Assembly (NCBI GenBank): GCA_017795045.1
Contig: CP051244.1
Coordinates: 2,456,093 to 2,520,092 of the forward strand
Direction: 5' to 3'
DNA from: Allomuricauda sp.
GTDB taxonomy: Bacteria > Bacteroidota > Bacteroidia > Flavobacteriales > Flavobacteriaceae
DNA length: 64,000 bases
Every line of letters starts with the position of its first letter. Position 1 is the first letter of the stretch. Shown here in pieces: positions 34,615 to 44,208 of this stretch. Both the position numbers and the translations under genes were made by a program. The notes below the pieces were generated by a model. That model was not told the DNA's origin. It saw only the letters and a list, made by a program, of their open reading frames with translations, and ran no database searches.

Positions 34615-35299
34615 GATTTAAGGTTTTGCTGATGGCTTCACTGACCAATTTTTCCATCACGACATATCCTTCCTTGGTTACATGGACTTCATCAGTGGTA
34701 TAGGCTTCGGGCAATCCATTTCGATCATCGGCCATTGCTGAAAAATAGTCAAGGTACATCACCCCTTGCTTATCCGTCATTTCCTTCAGTAGTTGGTTTA
34801 ACTTTGGAATTTTCACATTAGGCTGAAGACCAGGTTGCCATGGATAATCGTACGCCGGCAAAACGGAACATACGATAGGGTGTATACCATTAGCCTTGGC
34901 CAATTGCACCATGGACAGGATATTGTCCCGGATTTGTTCCAAGGTCATAGGACCCGTATTCCCGGCAATGTCGTTGGTTCCCGCCAAGATGACCACGGCT
35001 TTGGGATGTAGATCAATGACATCTTGTTGAAACCGAAGTAGCATCTGGGGCGTGGTCTGCCCACTGATTCCTCGATTGATGTATGGATTATCGATAAAAA
35101 ATGAAGGATTGGCATCTTCCCAGCCCTCGGTTATGGAATTGCCCATAAAGACGATGCGGCCATCCGTGTTTTTATTTTTCATCACTTCGGCATTGGCTTC
35201 CTGAAACTTTTGAAGGTTGGGCCAATCTTGCGCTTCTAGAGCTTCGGAAAATGATATGAATGAAAGCAAAACAAGTAGTTGTATTTTTATTCTTTGCAT
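34604..35299 (-). CDS. Exported SGNH/GDSL-type hydrolase
   Basis: A 231-residue secreted esterase-like enzyme: signal peptide (QLLVLLSFISFSEALEAQ), block I IVFMGNSITEGW with the nucleophilic Ser, block II Gly (GISGQTT), block III LAGTNDIAGN with the oxyanion Asn, and block V DEVHVTKEGY with catalytic Asp and His. It matches the GDSL/platelet-activating-factor-acetylhydrolase-like group common in Bacteroidota polysaccharide or sugar-ester metabolism. Coupled to the PD40 gene by overlap. Confidence 0.9.
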   Translation of the reverse strand: MQRIKIQLLVLLSFISFSEALEAQDWPNLQKFQEANAEVMKNKNTDGRIVFMGNSITEGWEDANPSFFIDNPYINRGISGQTTPQMLLRFQQDVIDLHPKAVVILAGTNDIAGNTGPMTLEQIRDNILSMVQLAKANGIHPIVCSVLPAYDYPWQPGLQPNVKIPKLNQLLKEMTDKQGVMYLDYFSAMADDRNGLPEAYTTDEVHVTKEGYVVMEKLVSEAISKTLNLEK

Positions 35300-35345
35300 C
35301 TATGTTTGGTTTTGCTAAAAATACGCAAATAATCAGATTCTAAAA

Positions 35346-35612
35346 TCAGGAGAACAGATAATAGAGTAATAGTCCGAACAAGATCATGGTAAGAATTGTG
35401 TAGAAGGTTGCTTTCTTATCTTTTCGCTTGCGCTGCGCAATTTTTTTCCGAATACGCAACATATCCAGTGGAGTGGATTTTTTTAAATTCAGTTGGGTGG
35501 CAACTTCACGTCCATATACATCGCCCTTGTTTTTTAGCTTTCGCTTTTTTACCAATTCGCGATTAGCCTTGAACGACTTTACCGCATCCAACATGAAACC
35601 GCCACCGCCCAT
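35346..35612 (-). CDS. Small basic membrane-tail protein, 88 aa
   Basis: An 88-residue protein with a very basic N-terminal half (SFKANRELVKKRKLKNKGD, IRKKIAQRKRKDKKA) and a single C-terminal membrane helix (FYTILTMILFGLLLYYLFS), so probably tail-anchored with the basic part in the cytoplasm. No family name known to me. Candidate for binding RNA or anionic lipid; inference only. Confidence 0.65.
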   Translation of the reverse strand: MGGGGFMLDAVKSFKANRELVKKRKLKNKGDVYGREVATQLNLKKSTPLDMLRIRKKIAQRKRKDKKATFYTILTMILFGLLLYYLFS

Positions 35613-35662
35613 AGTTTTGTAGTTTACTTATTTGTAGTAAGTTACCAAATTTTGTTACAAAA

Positions 35663-35698
35663 AAACGGTAAAATCAGCCTGAGCCCACTTTACCGTTT
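35663..35698 (-). terminator. Intrinsic terminator after the S10 peptidase gene
   Basis: AAACGGTAAA (35663-35672) and TTTACCGTTT (35689-35698) form a 10-bp stem around a 16-base loop; on the minus strand the stem is followed by a T-run (complement of 35659-35665). Confidence 0.8.
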
Positions 35699-35719
35699 TG
35701 AATGTTTTTAAGAGGATTC

Positions 35720-37207
35720 TTAATATTTGGCACTCTTTCCGTTGGCCTGTGTCCTTATAATGAACGCTCGGATATCATCATTGGCCTTTTGCAGATCTTC
35801 CCGTCTTAGGTACATCATATGCCCGGAGCGATATCCTCTAAACTCAAACCTATCTTTCATACGGCCACTTGGGTCTACTTGCGACATGGTATACTTTGCA
35901 GCAAAATAAGTACAGGCCCCATCGTAATAGCCAGATTGTACCAACACATTCAAATATGGATTTTGGGCCATGGCCTGACGAAGATTTTCCCTAACATTGT
36001 CATCATCATTGTTCCATGGGTGTACCGGTCCAAACATGTTGTATTTAATATCGGTCTTAAAGTTGAGCTCTTCCTGTAAATAGTAGTTGATGGCAGGTGT
36101 GAAACTGTGCAGCCAAGACGTCAATTCAGGGGAATAATCAGGGCTGTCACCAAAAACCTGCCTATCTATCCCAAGGTATCTACTATCCAATCGGCCAACT
36201 GTATAGGCTCCTCTTTCCTTCATCAAGGCTTTCCAGAAAAACTGGGTTGGGACATCCAGGTTATGATCTAAGATATCTTGTTCTTTTAGACCAGTATAAT
36301 ACGCCATTTTCTGGGCAACGGCCTTCTTTTCCGCATCAGGAATAAAACCACCTTTTGCAATGGCTGGAAGCAAGGTGTTTAAGGTATAATCTTCCACTTC
36401 GGGAAGAACCTCCAATAAATCTTTGCTCTGTAACGCTGAAGGAAGTGCTTTATGATGCCATGCGGTGGCAGCAAAATAAGGGAGGTTCAGTGCACTGGAA
36501 ACAGGGTCATTGTCGCGGAAAACCTTATAATCGGCAGGAGAAACCATGATGACTCCGTTCAAATACATCCATTGTTGGTTCTGAAGTGCCAAGGATAGCC
36601 CCATGACCCGGGTACCACCGTAACTTTCACCTACAATATATTTTGGGGAACTCCATCGGTTGTTTCTAGTCACAAAAGTGTTCAACCATTCGGCCAAATA
36701 GGCCGTATCTGCATTAATGCCAAAAAATCTTTCACGATCTACCTTCTCCCCGGTTTCAGGAATGGTTCTTGAATACCCGGTGTTGGCAGGGTTTACATAA
36801 ACAATATCGGTAACATCCAATACGGAAAAAGGATTTTCCTTTACCCCATAAGGTTGAACAGGATAGCCTTCATCATCGATCTTAAGGATTCTGGGGCCGG
36901 TATAGGCCAAGTGCATCCAAACCGAACCGGAGCCGGGACCACCATTGAACGAGATCAAAAGGGGACGACTGGCCCTATCTTTTACATTGTTCCGAGTATA
37001 ATAGGTATAATGGAGTGAGGCTACGGGCTCACCCATCTCATCCCAAACAGGTTGCGTTCCCGTAGTGGCCGTGTAGTTGATGTTTACCCCATTTATGGTA
37101 ACCGAGTGTTGCGTGGTCACGGTTGTGTCCACAGGAAGTTTGCGGTTTTGTGCAAAAGCAATCGATGAGCATAGGACCATGCCCAGAAGAAGATAGATAT
37201 TTTTCAT
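35720..37207 (-). CDS. Secreted S10 family serine carboxypeptidase
   Basis: A 495-residue exported peptidase: signal peptide (MKNIYLLLGMVLCSSIAFAQ), substrate-carboxylate loop FNGGPGSGSVWMHL (about 95-108), nucleophile in VGESYGGTRVM (about 205), Asp in SGYYDGACTYFAA and His in YRSGHMMYLRRED near the C-terminus. Removes C-terminal residues from peptides, probably in the periplasm. Single gene with its own terminator downstream. Confidence 0.92.
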   Translation of the reverse strand: MKNIYLLLGMVLCSSIAFAQNRKLPVDTTVTTQHSVTINGVNINYTATTGTQPVWDEMGEPVASLHYTYYTRNNVKDRASRPLLISFNGGPGSGSVWMHLAYTGPRILKIDDEGYPVQPYGVKENPFSVLDVTDIVYVNPANTGYSRTIPETGEKVDRERFFGINADTAYLAEWLNTFVTRNNRWSSPKYIVGESYGGTRVMGLSLALQNQQWMYLNGVIMVSPADYKVFRDNDPVSSALNLPYFAATAWHHKALPSALQSKDLLEVLPEVEDYTLNTLLPAIAKGGFIPDAEKKAVAQKMAYYTGLKEQDILDHNLDVPTQFFWKALMKERGAYTVGRLDSRYLGIDRQVFGDSPDYSPELTSWLHSFTPAINYYLQEELNFKTDIKYNMFGPVHPWNNDDDNVRENLRQAMAQNPYLNVLVQSGYYDGACTYFAAKYTMSQVDPSGRMKDRFEFRGYRSGHMMYLRREDLQKANDDIRAFIIRTQANGKSAKY

Positions 37208-37352
37208 TTTTTAAGGTTAATTAGTCTAAGCCTAAAAATAGGGAATTAGAAGACTCTTATTCTGTTAAAAGAATGGTAAAAGACTAATTTGTCGGATTGA
37301 TGAATACCCCAAGGGTTATAGGTTGAGGTGATAGAAAGCAAAGCAATCATAC

Positions 37353-38117
37353 TTAGAATTTCTCGAATACACCCAATCCAAAAAGGGCAAAATCATATTT
37401 TACCGGGTCCGAAGCATCCAACTTTCTTAGGTTTAGGTCCAATTCAGCCAAAGCTTTGGCATCGTTCTGTTTGCGTTTGAGCAGTTTCAGTTTTCGGGCC
37501 ACATTGCCCGAGTGTACATCAAGGGGACAGGAAAGTTGGCTTGGGTCCAAGCTTTTCCATAGGCCAAAATCAACCCCGGTGCTGTTGTCGCGGACCATCC
37601 AACGCAAAAACATGTTGATGCGTTTGGCGGCGGAACCTTTCATGGGGTCCGAAACATGTTTTGTGGTCCGGGTAGGGTGGGGCAGTTCAAAAAACACCTT
37701 CTTGAAATTGGAAATGGCGGGTTGCAGGGAGTCTTTTTCGCCGTTTTGACTGAATATAGGTTCCAATCCACCATGATGAAGATAGATATGCTGCATACTG
37801 CGGATAAAATACTGCAGATCTACTCCATTAAAGGTTCTATGCACAAAGGTAGAAAGCTTTTCCAGGTCACCCTGGGAATGGTTCATTACAAAATCGTAGG
37901 GGGTATTTCCCAAAAGCTCCATCATCTTGGAAGCATTGTTGATGATACTTTTCCGATTACCCCAAGCAATGGTCGCCGTCAAAAATGCGCTGATCTCTAT
38001 ATCCTCTTTTAGGCTGAACCGATGGGGGATTTGAATGGGGTCATCCTCCAAAAAGCGGGGATGGTTGTATTGAACGACCTTTTCATCCAAAAAAAGCTTT
38101 AATTCCGATTCTGTCAT
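37353..38117 (-). CDS. TIGR02757/DUF2400 family protein
   Basis: A 254-residue soluble protein of the conserved TIGR02757 family, identifiable by NHPRFLEDDPIQIPHRF near the N-terminus, FLTATIAWGNRKSIINNA, and NMFLRWMVRDNSTGVDFG and LDVHSGNVARKLKL toward the C-terminus. The pattern FLRWMVR resembles HhH-GPD-like DNA glycosylase helices, but no biochemical function is known. It starts 6 bp after the LolD-like gene and is probably co-transcribed. Confidence 0.88.
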   Translation of the reverse strand: MTESELKLFLDEKVVQYNHPRFLEDDPIQIPHRFSLKEDIEISAFLTATIAWGNRKSIINNASKMMELLGNTPYDFVMNHSQGDLEKLSTFVHRTFNGVDLQYFIRSMQHIYLHHGGLEPIFSQNGEKDSLQPAISNFKKVFFELPHPTRTTKHVSDPMKGSAAKRINMFLRWMVRDNSTGVDFGLWKSLDPSQLSCPLDVHSGNVARKLKLLKRKQNDAKALAELDLNLRKLDASDPVKYDFALFGLGVFEKF

Positions 38118-38123
38118 GGTACG

Positions 38124-38786
38124 CTAGGAAACAATCAAACCATCCACCATGGTCAACTTACGATCCGCCATATTGGCCAACTCCAGATTGTGGGTCACCA
38201 ACACAAAGGTTTGTCCAAACTCATCCCGAAGCTTAAAAAAAAGCTTGTGTAGATTATCCGCACTTTCCGAATCCAGATTTCCACTGGGCTCATCGGCCAG
38301 CACAACGGATGGTTTGTTCATCAAGGAACGTGCTACGGCCACACGCTGCTGTTCCCCTCCTGAAAGCTCGTTGGGTTTATGGTGATATCGGTCCTTGAGA
38401 CCCAAAAAGTCCAAAAGTTCCATGGCTCGTTTTTCCGCTTCCTCCTTGGGTGTTTTTTTGATAAAAGCTGGGATGCAAACATTTTCCAGTGCAGTGAATT
38501 CAGGTAATAATTGGTGAAACTGAAAGATAAAACCAATATGTTCGTTACGAAAACGGGCTAAGTTTTTATCGTTCAATTGGGTCACTTCCATGTCATTGAT
38601 CAACAGATTACTTTCCTGTGCGTTGGAAGGGGAATCCAAAGTTCCTAAAATTTGGAGCAAGGTGGTTTTTCCAGCTCCCGAAGCCCCTACAATGGATACC
38701 ACTTCCCCTTTTTTGATTTCTAGGTCGACCCCCTTAAGAACCTTCAGGTCGCCATACTTTTTTTGAATGTTTGTTGCCTTGATCAT
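38124..38786 (-). CDS. lolD: ABC transporter ATP-binding protein, LolD-like
   Basis: A 220-residue ATPase: Walker [14 protein letters not shown] (about 35), Q-loop in [18 protein letters not shown], signature [15 protein letters not shown], Walker [14 protein letters not shown]-loop VTHNLELA. Sequence and length match LolD/MacB-type ATPases that energise lipoprotein release or efflux. The membrane partner is not adjacent, common in Bacteroidota. Divergent from msrA. Confidence 0.85.
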   Translation of the reverse strand: MIKATNIQKKYGDLKVLKGVDLEIKKGEVVSIVGASGAGKTTLLQILGTLDSPSNAQESNLLINDMEVTQLNDKNLARFRNEHIGFIFQFHQLLPEFTALENVCIPAFIKKTPKEEAEKRAMELLDFLGLKDRYHHKPNELSGGEQQRVAVARSLMNKPSVVLADEPSGNLDSESADNLHKLFFKLRDEFGQTFVLVTHNLELANMADRKLTMVDGLIVS

Positions 38787-38897
38787 GAAAACAGCTTCTT
38801 ATGGCGCAATACACCATTGCGTAACAAAGATTGGAATTTTTACTAAGTTTTCGGGCATCTTTCCGACTGAGGACAGGAAATTAGTTTTTTATCTGGA

Positions 38898-38927
38898 TTG
38901 CGGGATACTAAACTTTACCTAATTTTG
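38898..38927 (+). promoter_or_regulatory. Promoter of msrA, Bacteroidota type
   Basis: TTG (38898-38900), 19-bp spacer and TAATTTTG (38920-38927) match the TTG/TAnnTTTG consensus with ideal spacing. The -7 box ends 7 bp before ATG 38935, so either the mRNA is leaderless or ATG 38950 is used. Confidence 0.65.
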
Positions 38928-38934
38928 AAACTTC

Positions 38935-39495
38935 ATGGACAAACAAGTCAACATGGATTGGGAGACCGCCATATTCGCTGGCGGTTGTTTTTGGTGCACC
39001 GAAGCTGTTTTTCAACGCCTCAATGGGGTGAACGAAGTAGTTTCGGGATACACTGGGGGAACCATTAAGAATCCGGCCTACAGGGAAATCTGTACAGGAC
39101 GTACTGGACATGCGGAGGCCATCAAGATTACATTTGATGCTTCAAAAGTATCTTATGTGGAATTGCTGGAAGTATTCTTTGCCACCCATGACCCCACTAC
39201 CTTGAACCGTCAGGGAAACGATGTGGGGACCCAGTATCGGAGTGAAATCTTTTACACAAACCCTGCTCAAAAGCAGCAAGCGGAAGAGTTCATTGCCCTG
39301 TTGGAAAAGGAACAGATTTTTGCTTCGCCCATTGTAACGGCCATTTCCGAGGAAAAACCCTTTTACAAGGCTGAGGAGGAACACCAGAATTATTATAACG
39401 ACCATGCACAACAACCCTATTGCCAGGTCATTATAGAGCCTAAGATTAAAAAGTTGAATACTTATTTTCAAAAAAGAATAAATACTATCAAGTAA
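38935..39495 (+). CDS. msrA: Peptide-methionine (S)-S-oxide reductase
   Basis: A 186-residue (or 181 from ATG 38950) repair enzyme that reduces methionine-S-sulfoxide. Catalytic motif [11 protein letters not shown] with the active Cys is at about residue 18; [24 protein letters not shown] and [10 protein letters not shown] are family signatures. The resolving Cys expected near the C-terminus is represented by [10 protein letters not shown]. folE follows after 5 bp, likely on the same transcript. Confidence 0.95.
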   Translation: MDKQVNMDWETAIFAGGCFWCTEAVFQRLNGVNEVVSGYTGGTIKNPAYREICTGRTGHAEAIKITFDASKVSYVELLEVFFATHDPTTLNRQGNDVGTQYRSEIFYTNPAQKQQAEEFIALLEKEQIFASPIVTAISEEKPFYKAEEEHQNYYNDHAQQPYCQVIIEPKIKKLNTYFQKRINTIK

Positions 39496-39500
39496 AGCCT

Positions 39501-40100
39501 ATGGCACCGTATCGCAATCTGGAAGAATACAATATTGAAATCACAAACGAGGTAAAGGACCACTTTGCCAAGATTATGGGGGATATTGGGGAGGATGTAT
39601 CCCGAGATGGTTTGGTGAAAACCCCAGAAAGGGCTGCAAAAGCCATGCTGTTCCTTACCCAGGGATATAAACAGGATGCTACGGAAATCCTGAAAAGTGC
39701 CATGTTCGCGGAAAGCTATGACGATATGGTGATCATCAAGGATATTGAGGTGTATTCCCTTTGCGAACACCATATGCTCCCTTTCTTTGGGAAAGCACAT
39801 ATTGCCTATATTCCCAATGGACATATTGTGGGACTCAGCAAAATACCCCGTGTAGTCGATGTTTTTGCCAGAAGGCTTCAGGTCCAAGAAAGATTGACCC
39901 ATGATATTTTGGAGTGTATAAACGCCACCCTTAAACCCAAAGGAGTAGCCGTGGTTATTGAAGCGGCCCATATGTGCATGATGATGCGCGGGGTGCAAAA
40001 ACAGAACTCGGTCACCACAACATCAGGATTCCGAGGACAGTTTGAAAAACAAGAGACCAGAAACGAGTTTCTAAAACTTATCAGCTCCGATTTGTCTTAA
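39501..40100 (+). CDS. folE: GTP cyclohydrolase I
   Basis: A 199-residue enzyme converting GTP to dihydroneopterin triphosphate, the first step of folate/pterin synthesis. Zinc and catalytic residues: [19 protein letters not shown] (Cys, His) and [13 protein letters not shown] (Cys). [14 protein letters not shown] and [18 protein letters not shown] are also typical. Full length. 5 bp after msrA. Confidence 0.96.
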   Translation: MAPYRNLEEYNIEITNEVKDHFAKIMGDIGEDVSRDGLVKTPERAAKAMLFLTQGYKQDATEILKSAMFAESYDDMVIIKDIEVYSLCEHHMLPFFGKAHIAYIPNGHIVGLSKIPRVVDVFARRLQVQERLTHDILECINATLKPKGVAVVIEAAHMCMMMRGVQKQNSVTTTSGFRGQFEKQETRNEFLKLISSDLS

Positions 40101-40140
40101 GGCATTTCTTCAATTCATTTGGATTTTCTATTTTACCACA

Positions 40141-40431
40141 ATGACAGAAGAAAAAGACCCCAAGTACCGTAATCTACTTTTAGGACTTTTGTTCGATGGC
40201 ATTGGTATGCTCTCGTTCGCGATTCCCGGAATAGGGGAGTTTTCGGATGTAATCTGGGCTCCCATTGCAGGGTGGCTCATGACCCGATTGTATAAGGGTA
40301 GGGTAGGGCAAGCGGCTGGTCTTATCACCTTTGCCGAAGAGCTCATTCCCGGTATGGATATCGTGCCCACCTTTACCTTGACTTGGATCTACACCTATCT
40401 ATTGAGCAAAAAAAAGAGCGACAAACCGTAA
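40141..40431 (+). CDS. Small membrane protein, 96 aa
   Basis: A 96-residue protein with three to four weakly hydrophobic segments (LLLGLLFDGIGMLSFAIPGI, VIWAPIAGWLMTRLYKG, DIVPTFTLTWIYTYLL) and a short Lys-rich end. It resembles small conserved flavobacterial inner-membrane proteins without known function. Convergent with the TonB-receptor gene (36-bp gap). Confidence 0.7.
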   Translation: MTEEKDPKYRNLLLGLLFDGIGMLSFAIPGIGEFSDVIWAPIAGWLMTRLYKGRVGQAAGLITFAEELIPGMDIVPTFTLTWIYTYLLSKKKSDKP

Positions 40432-40467
40432 AAACTATCTGCCGCTCTCGAAATTTTTATACTTTTT

Positions 40468-42744
40468 TTACAATCCAATACTCAAATTAAAGGCAATGTT
40501 ACGGCCAATATTGGCAATGCCATCGGTCTTTAATCGGGATAGGTGCGAGATATAGGTTTTATCAAAAAGATTGTTTCCGCTTATCTTGAAGCCCACCAAT
40601 TGGTTAAAAATGGTGATTTCTCCACCAAAGCCCATATTGAATAGACTATATCCCGATGTAGGGGTTTCAAACGTGGCTACTTTATTTTGGTCAAATACAG
40701 ATTGAAGCGTGGCAAAGGCATAACTCTTGGACTTTGTTCCCTTAGCGGTGTTCCATTCTACCCGTAGCGTATTGTTCCATCGGTTAGCTGGAATCAACGG
40801 AAGGTCGGTCTTGTCTTCCAGTTCTCCAAAAACCATATCAAAACTACTTTCCAAATGCAGCCAATCCAAAGGATGGGGGTGTAAATGGAATCCAAATTCG
40901 CCACCGTAGAGTTTGGCATCCTGTTGTTGGAAAACATAAATGGGATCATCATCCCTAAACTCCCCAGTAGGTTGCAAATAGATATAATCGCTCACATTGT
41001 TGTAGAACGCATTGGCATATACCTCAATATGTTGATTGCTATATTCAAGGGCCAAATCTACCTGTACATTTTGCTCGCTGTCCAAATCTGGGTTTCCTAT
41101 CTCCACCCTATTGGCGCCACTATGGAGTCCGTTGGAAGTCAATTCGGATAGGTTGGGCGCCCTGAATCCCGTGGCAATGTTCAAACGGAAGAGGATGTTA
41201 TCCGTTAAATCCGCCCTATATCCCACAGCAGCATTGAAACTGTTGAAATTCTTGTCCAAACTGGGAATATATTCCTCATCGCCAACAATGCCACTTTCCT
41301 CTCCGTTTATCGACCTTAAATCATACCGCAACCCCAATTGCAGATCACTTTTATTGAAATGGATGTGGGAAGTGGCCAATACCCCAAAATCATTGGTAAT
41401 GGCATTGGGAATAAGTACTTCTTCGCCAAAATTCTCGTTCTTTTGGTGCATACCCTGTACACCAAAAATAGTGGTCATACTGCCCCATTGGGGGTTAAAC
41501 TGCAAGTTGTAGTTAAACGTGCTCAAGTCCATGTCCAAAGCGGGACCTTCCTCACCCTCTTCTTCTTCATGTTCCTCCTCTTCGTGTTCTTCACCTTCTT
41601 CATGTTCGTGTTCATGGTGCTCCTCAAACTCTTTCCTATCATTGAAAATATATCCGAAAGTGGCTTCCAAACTGGATTTTCTAAAGAAAAAATTACTTTT
41701 CGAACTCAAAATATGGGTTGCAATCTCTTGATTCGGTAACAAAGGATCCCTGCCATTGTCCTGCACCCCAATTTCTTCGGGTATACCCAAATTGGATTCG
41801 TTGTAATTATACCTCAATTCCGTCTTGAACTTGGTGGCCTGATAGGCTAGTCCGGTTTTAATATCGGCTTCCTTGAATCTGGAGTTGGTCACGCCGGTGC
41901 CATCGCCTGTTTCATAATCGACATTGGATGAATAAGCGCCCCTTACCAAAAACTTAAGTTTTTCGCCCGAGGTTTTAAACCCCGCGTTGGCACCATACCC
42001 CAAAGTATTGGTAAAATAGTTTAGGTTGATGTCACCCGAGGTCTGGTTGGGGAGTTCAAAACTTTCAGGATTTAGGTAGAGTACGCCACCCAGGGCATCG
42101 GAACCGTAGAGTAGGGAAGCGGGTCCTTTGATGACCTCAATGCTGGAAATTCCGGCATCATTGACCCCAAGACCGTGTTCGCCTCCAAATTGTTGGTTCT
42201 CCAATCGTACGCCTTGGGTATAGACCAAAACCCTATTGAAACTCAGTCCCCTGATCACAGGTTTTCCAATACCTACCCCTGTGGAAACCGAGGTTACCCC
42301 GGGGACTCTGGTAATACCATCCGCTAAGGTAATGGCGCCTTCACTTTTGAGCTCAGCGATGGACTTTTGTTCCACTTTCATCACATTTTCCCGTTGAAGC
42401 TTATGGAAAGGGGTGGAGAGAACAACCTCGTCAATTTCAATGGCCGAGGGAGTCATGGCATAATTGTAGGTATTACTGCCTGAATGGATTTCCAAGGTTG
42501 TGGAATAGGTTTCGTAGCCCAAATAGGCCACTACAAGTTTGTAGGAACCTTCGGGAAGGTCTTTTAGGGTGTATGAGCCATCAGTCCCAGTAACGGCTCC
42601 TTTCTCCAATTGGGGGATATATACGGATACCTGTTCCAAAGGTTGTCCATTTTCTGAATCCGATATGTTACCTGTAACTGTGCTCTGTGCAACTATATAT
42701 AGTGGGGCCAATGCAAAAAGCATTGACGTGAACAATTGTTTCAT
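40468..42744 (-). CDS. TonB-dependent receptor with His/Glu-rich loop, probably metal (zinc) uptake
   Basis: A 758-residue outer-membrane receptor: signal peptide (MKQLFTSMLFALAPLYIVAQ), carboxypeptidase-regulatory-like domain (about 22-105; SVYIPQLEKGAVTGTDGSY), plug domain (GITRVPGVTSVSTGVGIGKP; IEVIKGPASLLYGSDALGGV) and a 22-strand-type barrel to the C-terminal Leu. About residues 372-401 form an extracellular loop made almost only of His and Glu (HHEHEHEEGEEHEEEEHEE), as in the zinc receptor ZnuD. The small His/Cys protein encoded 45 bp upstream supports a metal role. Confidence 0.88.
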   Translation of the reverse strand: MKQLFTSMLFALAPLYIVAQSTVTGNISDSENGQPLEQVSVYIPQLEKGAVTGTDGSYTLKDLPEGSYKLVVAYLGYETYSTTLEIHSGSNTYNYAMTPSAIEIDEVVLSTPFHKLQRENVMKVEQKSIAELKSEGAITLADGITRVPGVTSVSTGVGIGKPVIRGLSFNRVLVYTQGVRLENQQFGGEHGLGVNDAGISSIEVIKGPASLLYGSDALGGVLYLNPESFELPNQTSGDINLNYFTNTLGYGANAGFKTSGEKLKFLVRGAYSSNVDYETGDGTGVTNSRFKEADIKTGLAYQATKFKTELRYNYNESNLGIPEEIGVQDNGRDPLLPNQEIATHILSSKSNFFFRKSSLEATFGYIFNDRKEFEEHHEHEHEEGEEHEEEEHEEEEGEEGPALDMDLSTFNYNLQFNPQWGSMTTIFGVQGMHQKNENFGEEVLIPNAITNDFGVLATSHIHFNKSDLQLGLRYDLRSINGEESGIVGDEEYIPSLDKNFNSFNAAVGYRADLTDNILFRLNIATGFRAPNLSELTSNGLHSGANRVEIGNPDLDSEQNVQVDLALEYSNQHIEVYANAFYNNVSDYIYLQPTGEFRDDDPIYVFQQQDAKLYGGEFGFHLHPHPLDWLHLESSFDMVFGELEDKTDLPLIPANRWNNTLRVEWNTAKGTKSKSYAFATLQSVFDQNKVATFETPTSGYSLFNMGFGGEITIFNQLVGFKISGNNLFDKTYISHLSRLKTDGIANIGRNIAFNLSIGL

Positions 42745-42789
42745 TATAAAAATTACTACGTTATTGAATGTGTTGAATGGAAACGAAAA

Positions 42790-43131
42790 CTATAATGAAA
42801 CAGTAGGAGGGGCTCTTAAAGCCTGATATTCCTTTTGGTAAGGTTTAAAAAAAGAGTTGTGAAAATTGTGTTGATGCCCAATAATCGGTACTTGCAAGGC
42901 AACGTATTCATAGGAAGAAGCAACAAATACTTTGGACACCAAGGTGAAGTCATGGAATTCACAATGGATATCCGCCTCATGGATGTGCTTTGTGCCCTCA
43001 GCAATGCAACGTTTTTCCTTGGAGTGTCCAAAAAGCGCATGTGATAGCTTTACTGCCGATGGGGTAAGTATCCCCAAGGCCAGTACAAAGGAAACAACAG
43101 CAATGATACGTTTAGGAAGCAATGAGGTCAT
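42790..43131 (-). CDS. HYC_CC_PP-like small exported His/Cys protein
   Basis: A 113-residue exported protein: signal peptide or anchor (IIAVVSFVLALGILTPSAVK), then a compact motif CIAEGTKHIHEADIHCEFHD (about residues 41-60) with two Cys and several His, followed by PIIGHQHNFHNSFFKPYQ. It matches the HYC_CC_PP-type proteins encoded beside metal-linked TonB receptors. Role unproven; it could be a metal-binding periplasmic helper. Same strand and 45 bp before the receptor. Confidence 0.75.
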   Translation of the reverse strand: MTSLLPKRIIAVVSFVLALGILTPSAVKLSHALFGHSKEKRCIAEGTKHIHEADIHCEFHDFTLVSKVFVASSYEYVALQVPIIGHQHNFHNSFFKPYQKEYQALRAPPTVSL

Positions 43132-43184
43132 CTTGGCAAAGTAACCTATCCGAATACTTTTTCTGTGTTAACAAAACCATAAAA

Positions 43185-43700
43185 CTATGGGAAGAGAAAT
43201 CCTAATCCCATGCGTTTCAACATTTTCTTTTCAAATTCCCAGAAGAATTTGAACTGCCCGAACAGCCAACCAACAAAGACCAGTATAAATTGGTATACAG
43301 GAAAGATCAAGAGAATACGTGCGGTCCAATAGATGGCGCCATGGGTATTGTTTTCTCCAAGTCCCATCCATTCCACCAAGGGGGCAGCAAGTTTTCCTGA
43401 AGCACTTCCCGTTATGGCAAAGACAATGAAAATGGCAATCATTTCCCATTTGTGGGCCACTTTCCATTTATGCTCCAACTTTTCAAAGCACCAAAGAAAA
43501 AACCGAATCATGATTACAGTCAACCCGATGGTGGAACCCAAAGTAAAAACCCATTCCACTAAAGTATTGTTAAGCCCAAAGGTGTGCAACAAACGTCTGG
43601 ATATCCAGTAAGCGGTAAGCAGTACTAAGGCGAAGCCCAAAAATGGAAAGAAAAGTTGCCAGTCTTTATGAATTTCCCAGCGGTCCCTTATTTTTTTCAT
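43185..43700 (-). CDS. DUF6787 family membrane protein
   Basis: A 171-residue polytopic protein with four hydrophobic helices and conserved WEIHKDWQLFFPFLGF at the N-terminus and KMLKRMGLGFLFP at the C-terminus. DUF6787, function unknown. ATG 43700 (MKKIRDRWEI) is preferred to the longer frame. It lies between DUF6146 and the HYC_CC_PP gene on the minus strand. Confidence 0.8.
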   Translation of the reverse strand: MKKIRDRWEIHKDWQLFFPFLGFALVLLTAYWISRRLLHTFGLNNTLVEWVFTLGSTIGLTVIMIRFFLWCFEKLEHKWKVAHKWEMIAIFIVFAITGSASGKLAAPLVEWMGLGENNTHGAIYWTARILLIFPVYQFILVFVGWLFGQFKFFWEFEKKMLKRMGLGFLFP

Positions 43701-43732
43701 CGGCAAGAATGTTCCGATGCAAAAATACGGTT

Positions 43733-44191
43733 TTAAATCCTTGGAAGAAAGGGGCCAAGACGCTGTTTGTATTTTCGCTGGAAATAAACGAAATAATTAT
43801 AGAGCTTATAATTTACTTCATAGCCATAATCAATATTTGGGTCATAATCTATTTGGAACATATACAGATTTGGATTAAAGATTCCGGGCTGTACAACACG
43901 TCTGTTCCATTCCATTACAAGAAGTTGATTCCTGTTTTCCAGGAAAGATTGGGAGTAGTAGCCTTCGGGTCGGGCAATACTCAGTAACCAAGTGTAGAAT
44001 CCGGGTTCAATGATGATGATCTCATATTCACTCTCCTCATCTTTGATCTCTACTTCCTTTTCTTCCTGTGAATTGAAAACGGCCTGTTCTTCGTCGGAAA
44101 TGTCCAAGGCCTCTTTTTGTGCAGAACAGGACACCAATAGGCCAAAAGTGGCCACAAAGGCCACTAAGAAGGATAAAATTCTCTTTTTCAT
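43733..44191 (-). CDS. DUF6146 family lipoprotein
   Basis: A 152-residue exported protein: n-region MKKRILSFLVAFVATFG, lipobox LLVSCSAQKEA (lipidation at Cys), acidic linker (SDEEQAVFNSQEEKEVEIKDE), then a conserved domain with PGFYTWLLSIARPEGYYSQS and IDYDPNIDYGYEVNYKLYNYF, characteristic of DUF6146. Function unknown. ATG 44191 is chosen for the signal peptide. Confidence 0.82.
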   Translation of the reverse strand: MKKRILSFLVAFVATFGLLVSCSAQKEALDISDEEQAVFNSQEEKEVEIKDEESEYEIIIIEPGFYTWLLSIARPEGYYSQSFLENRNQLLVMEWNRRVVQPGIFNPNLYMFQIDYDPNIDYGYEVNYKLYNYFVYFQRKYKQRLGPFLPRI

Positions 44192-44208
44192 AGGTTTAAG
44201 ATACAAAA

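Noticed and set aside
41519..41731. Low-complexity Ser/Cys-rich ORF in the TonB receptor
   Set aside because: Antisense translation of the His/Glu-rich codons; not a gene.
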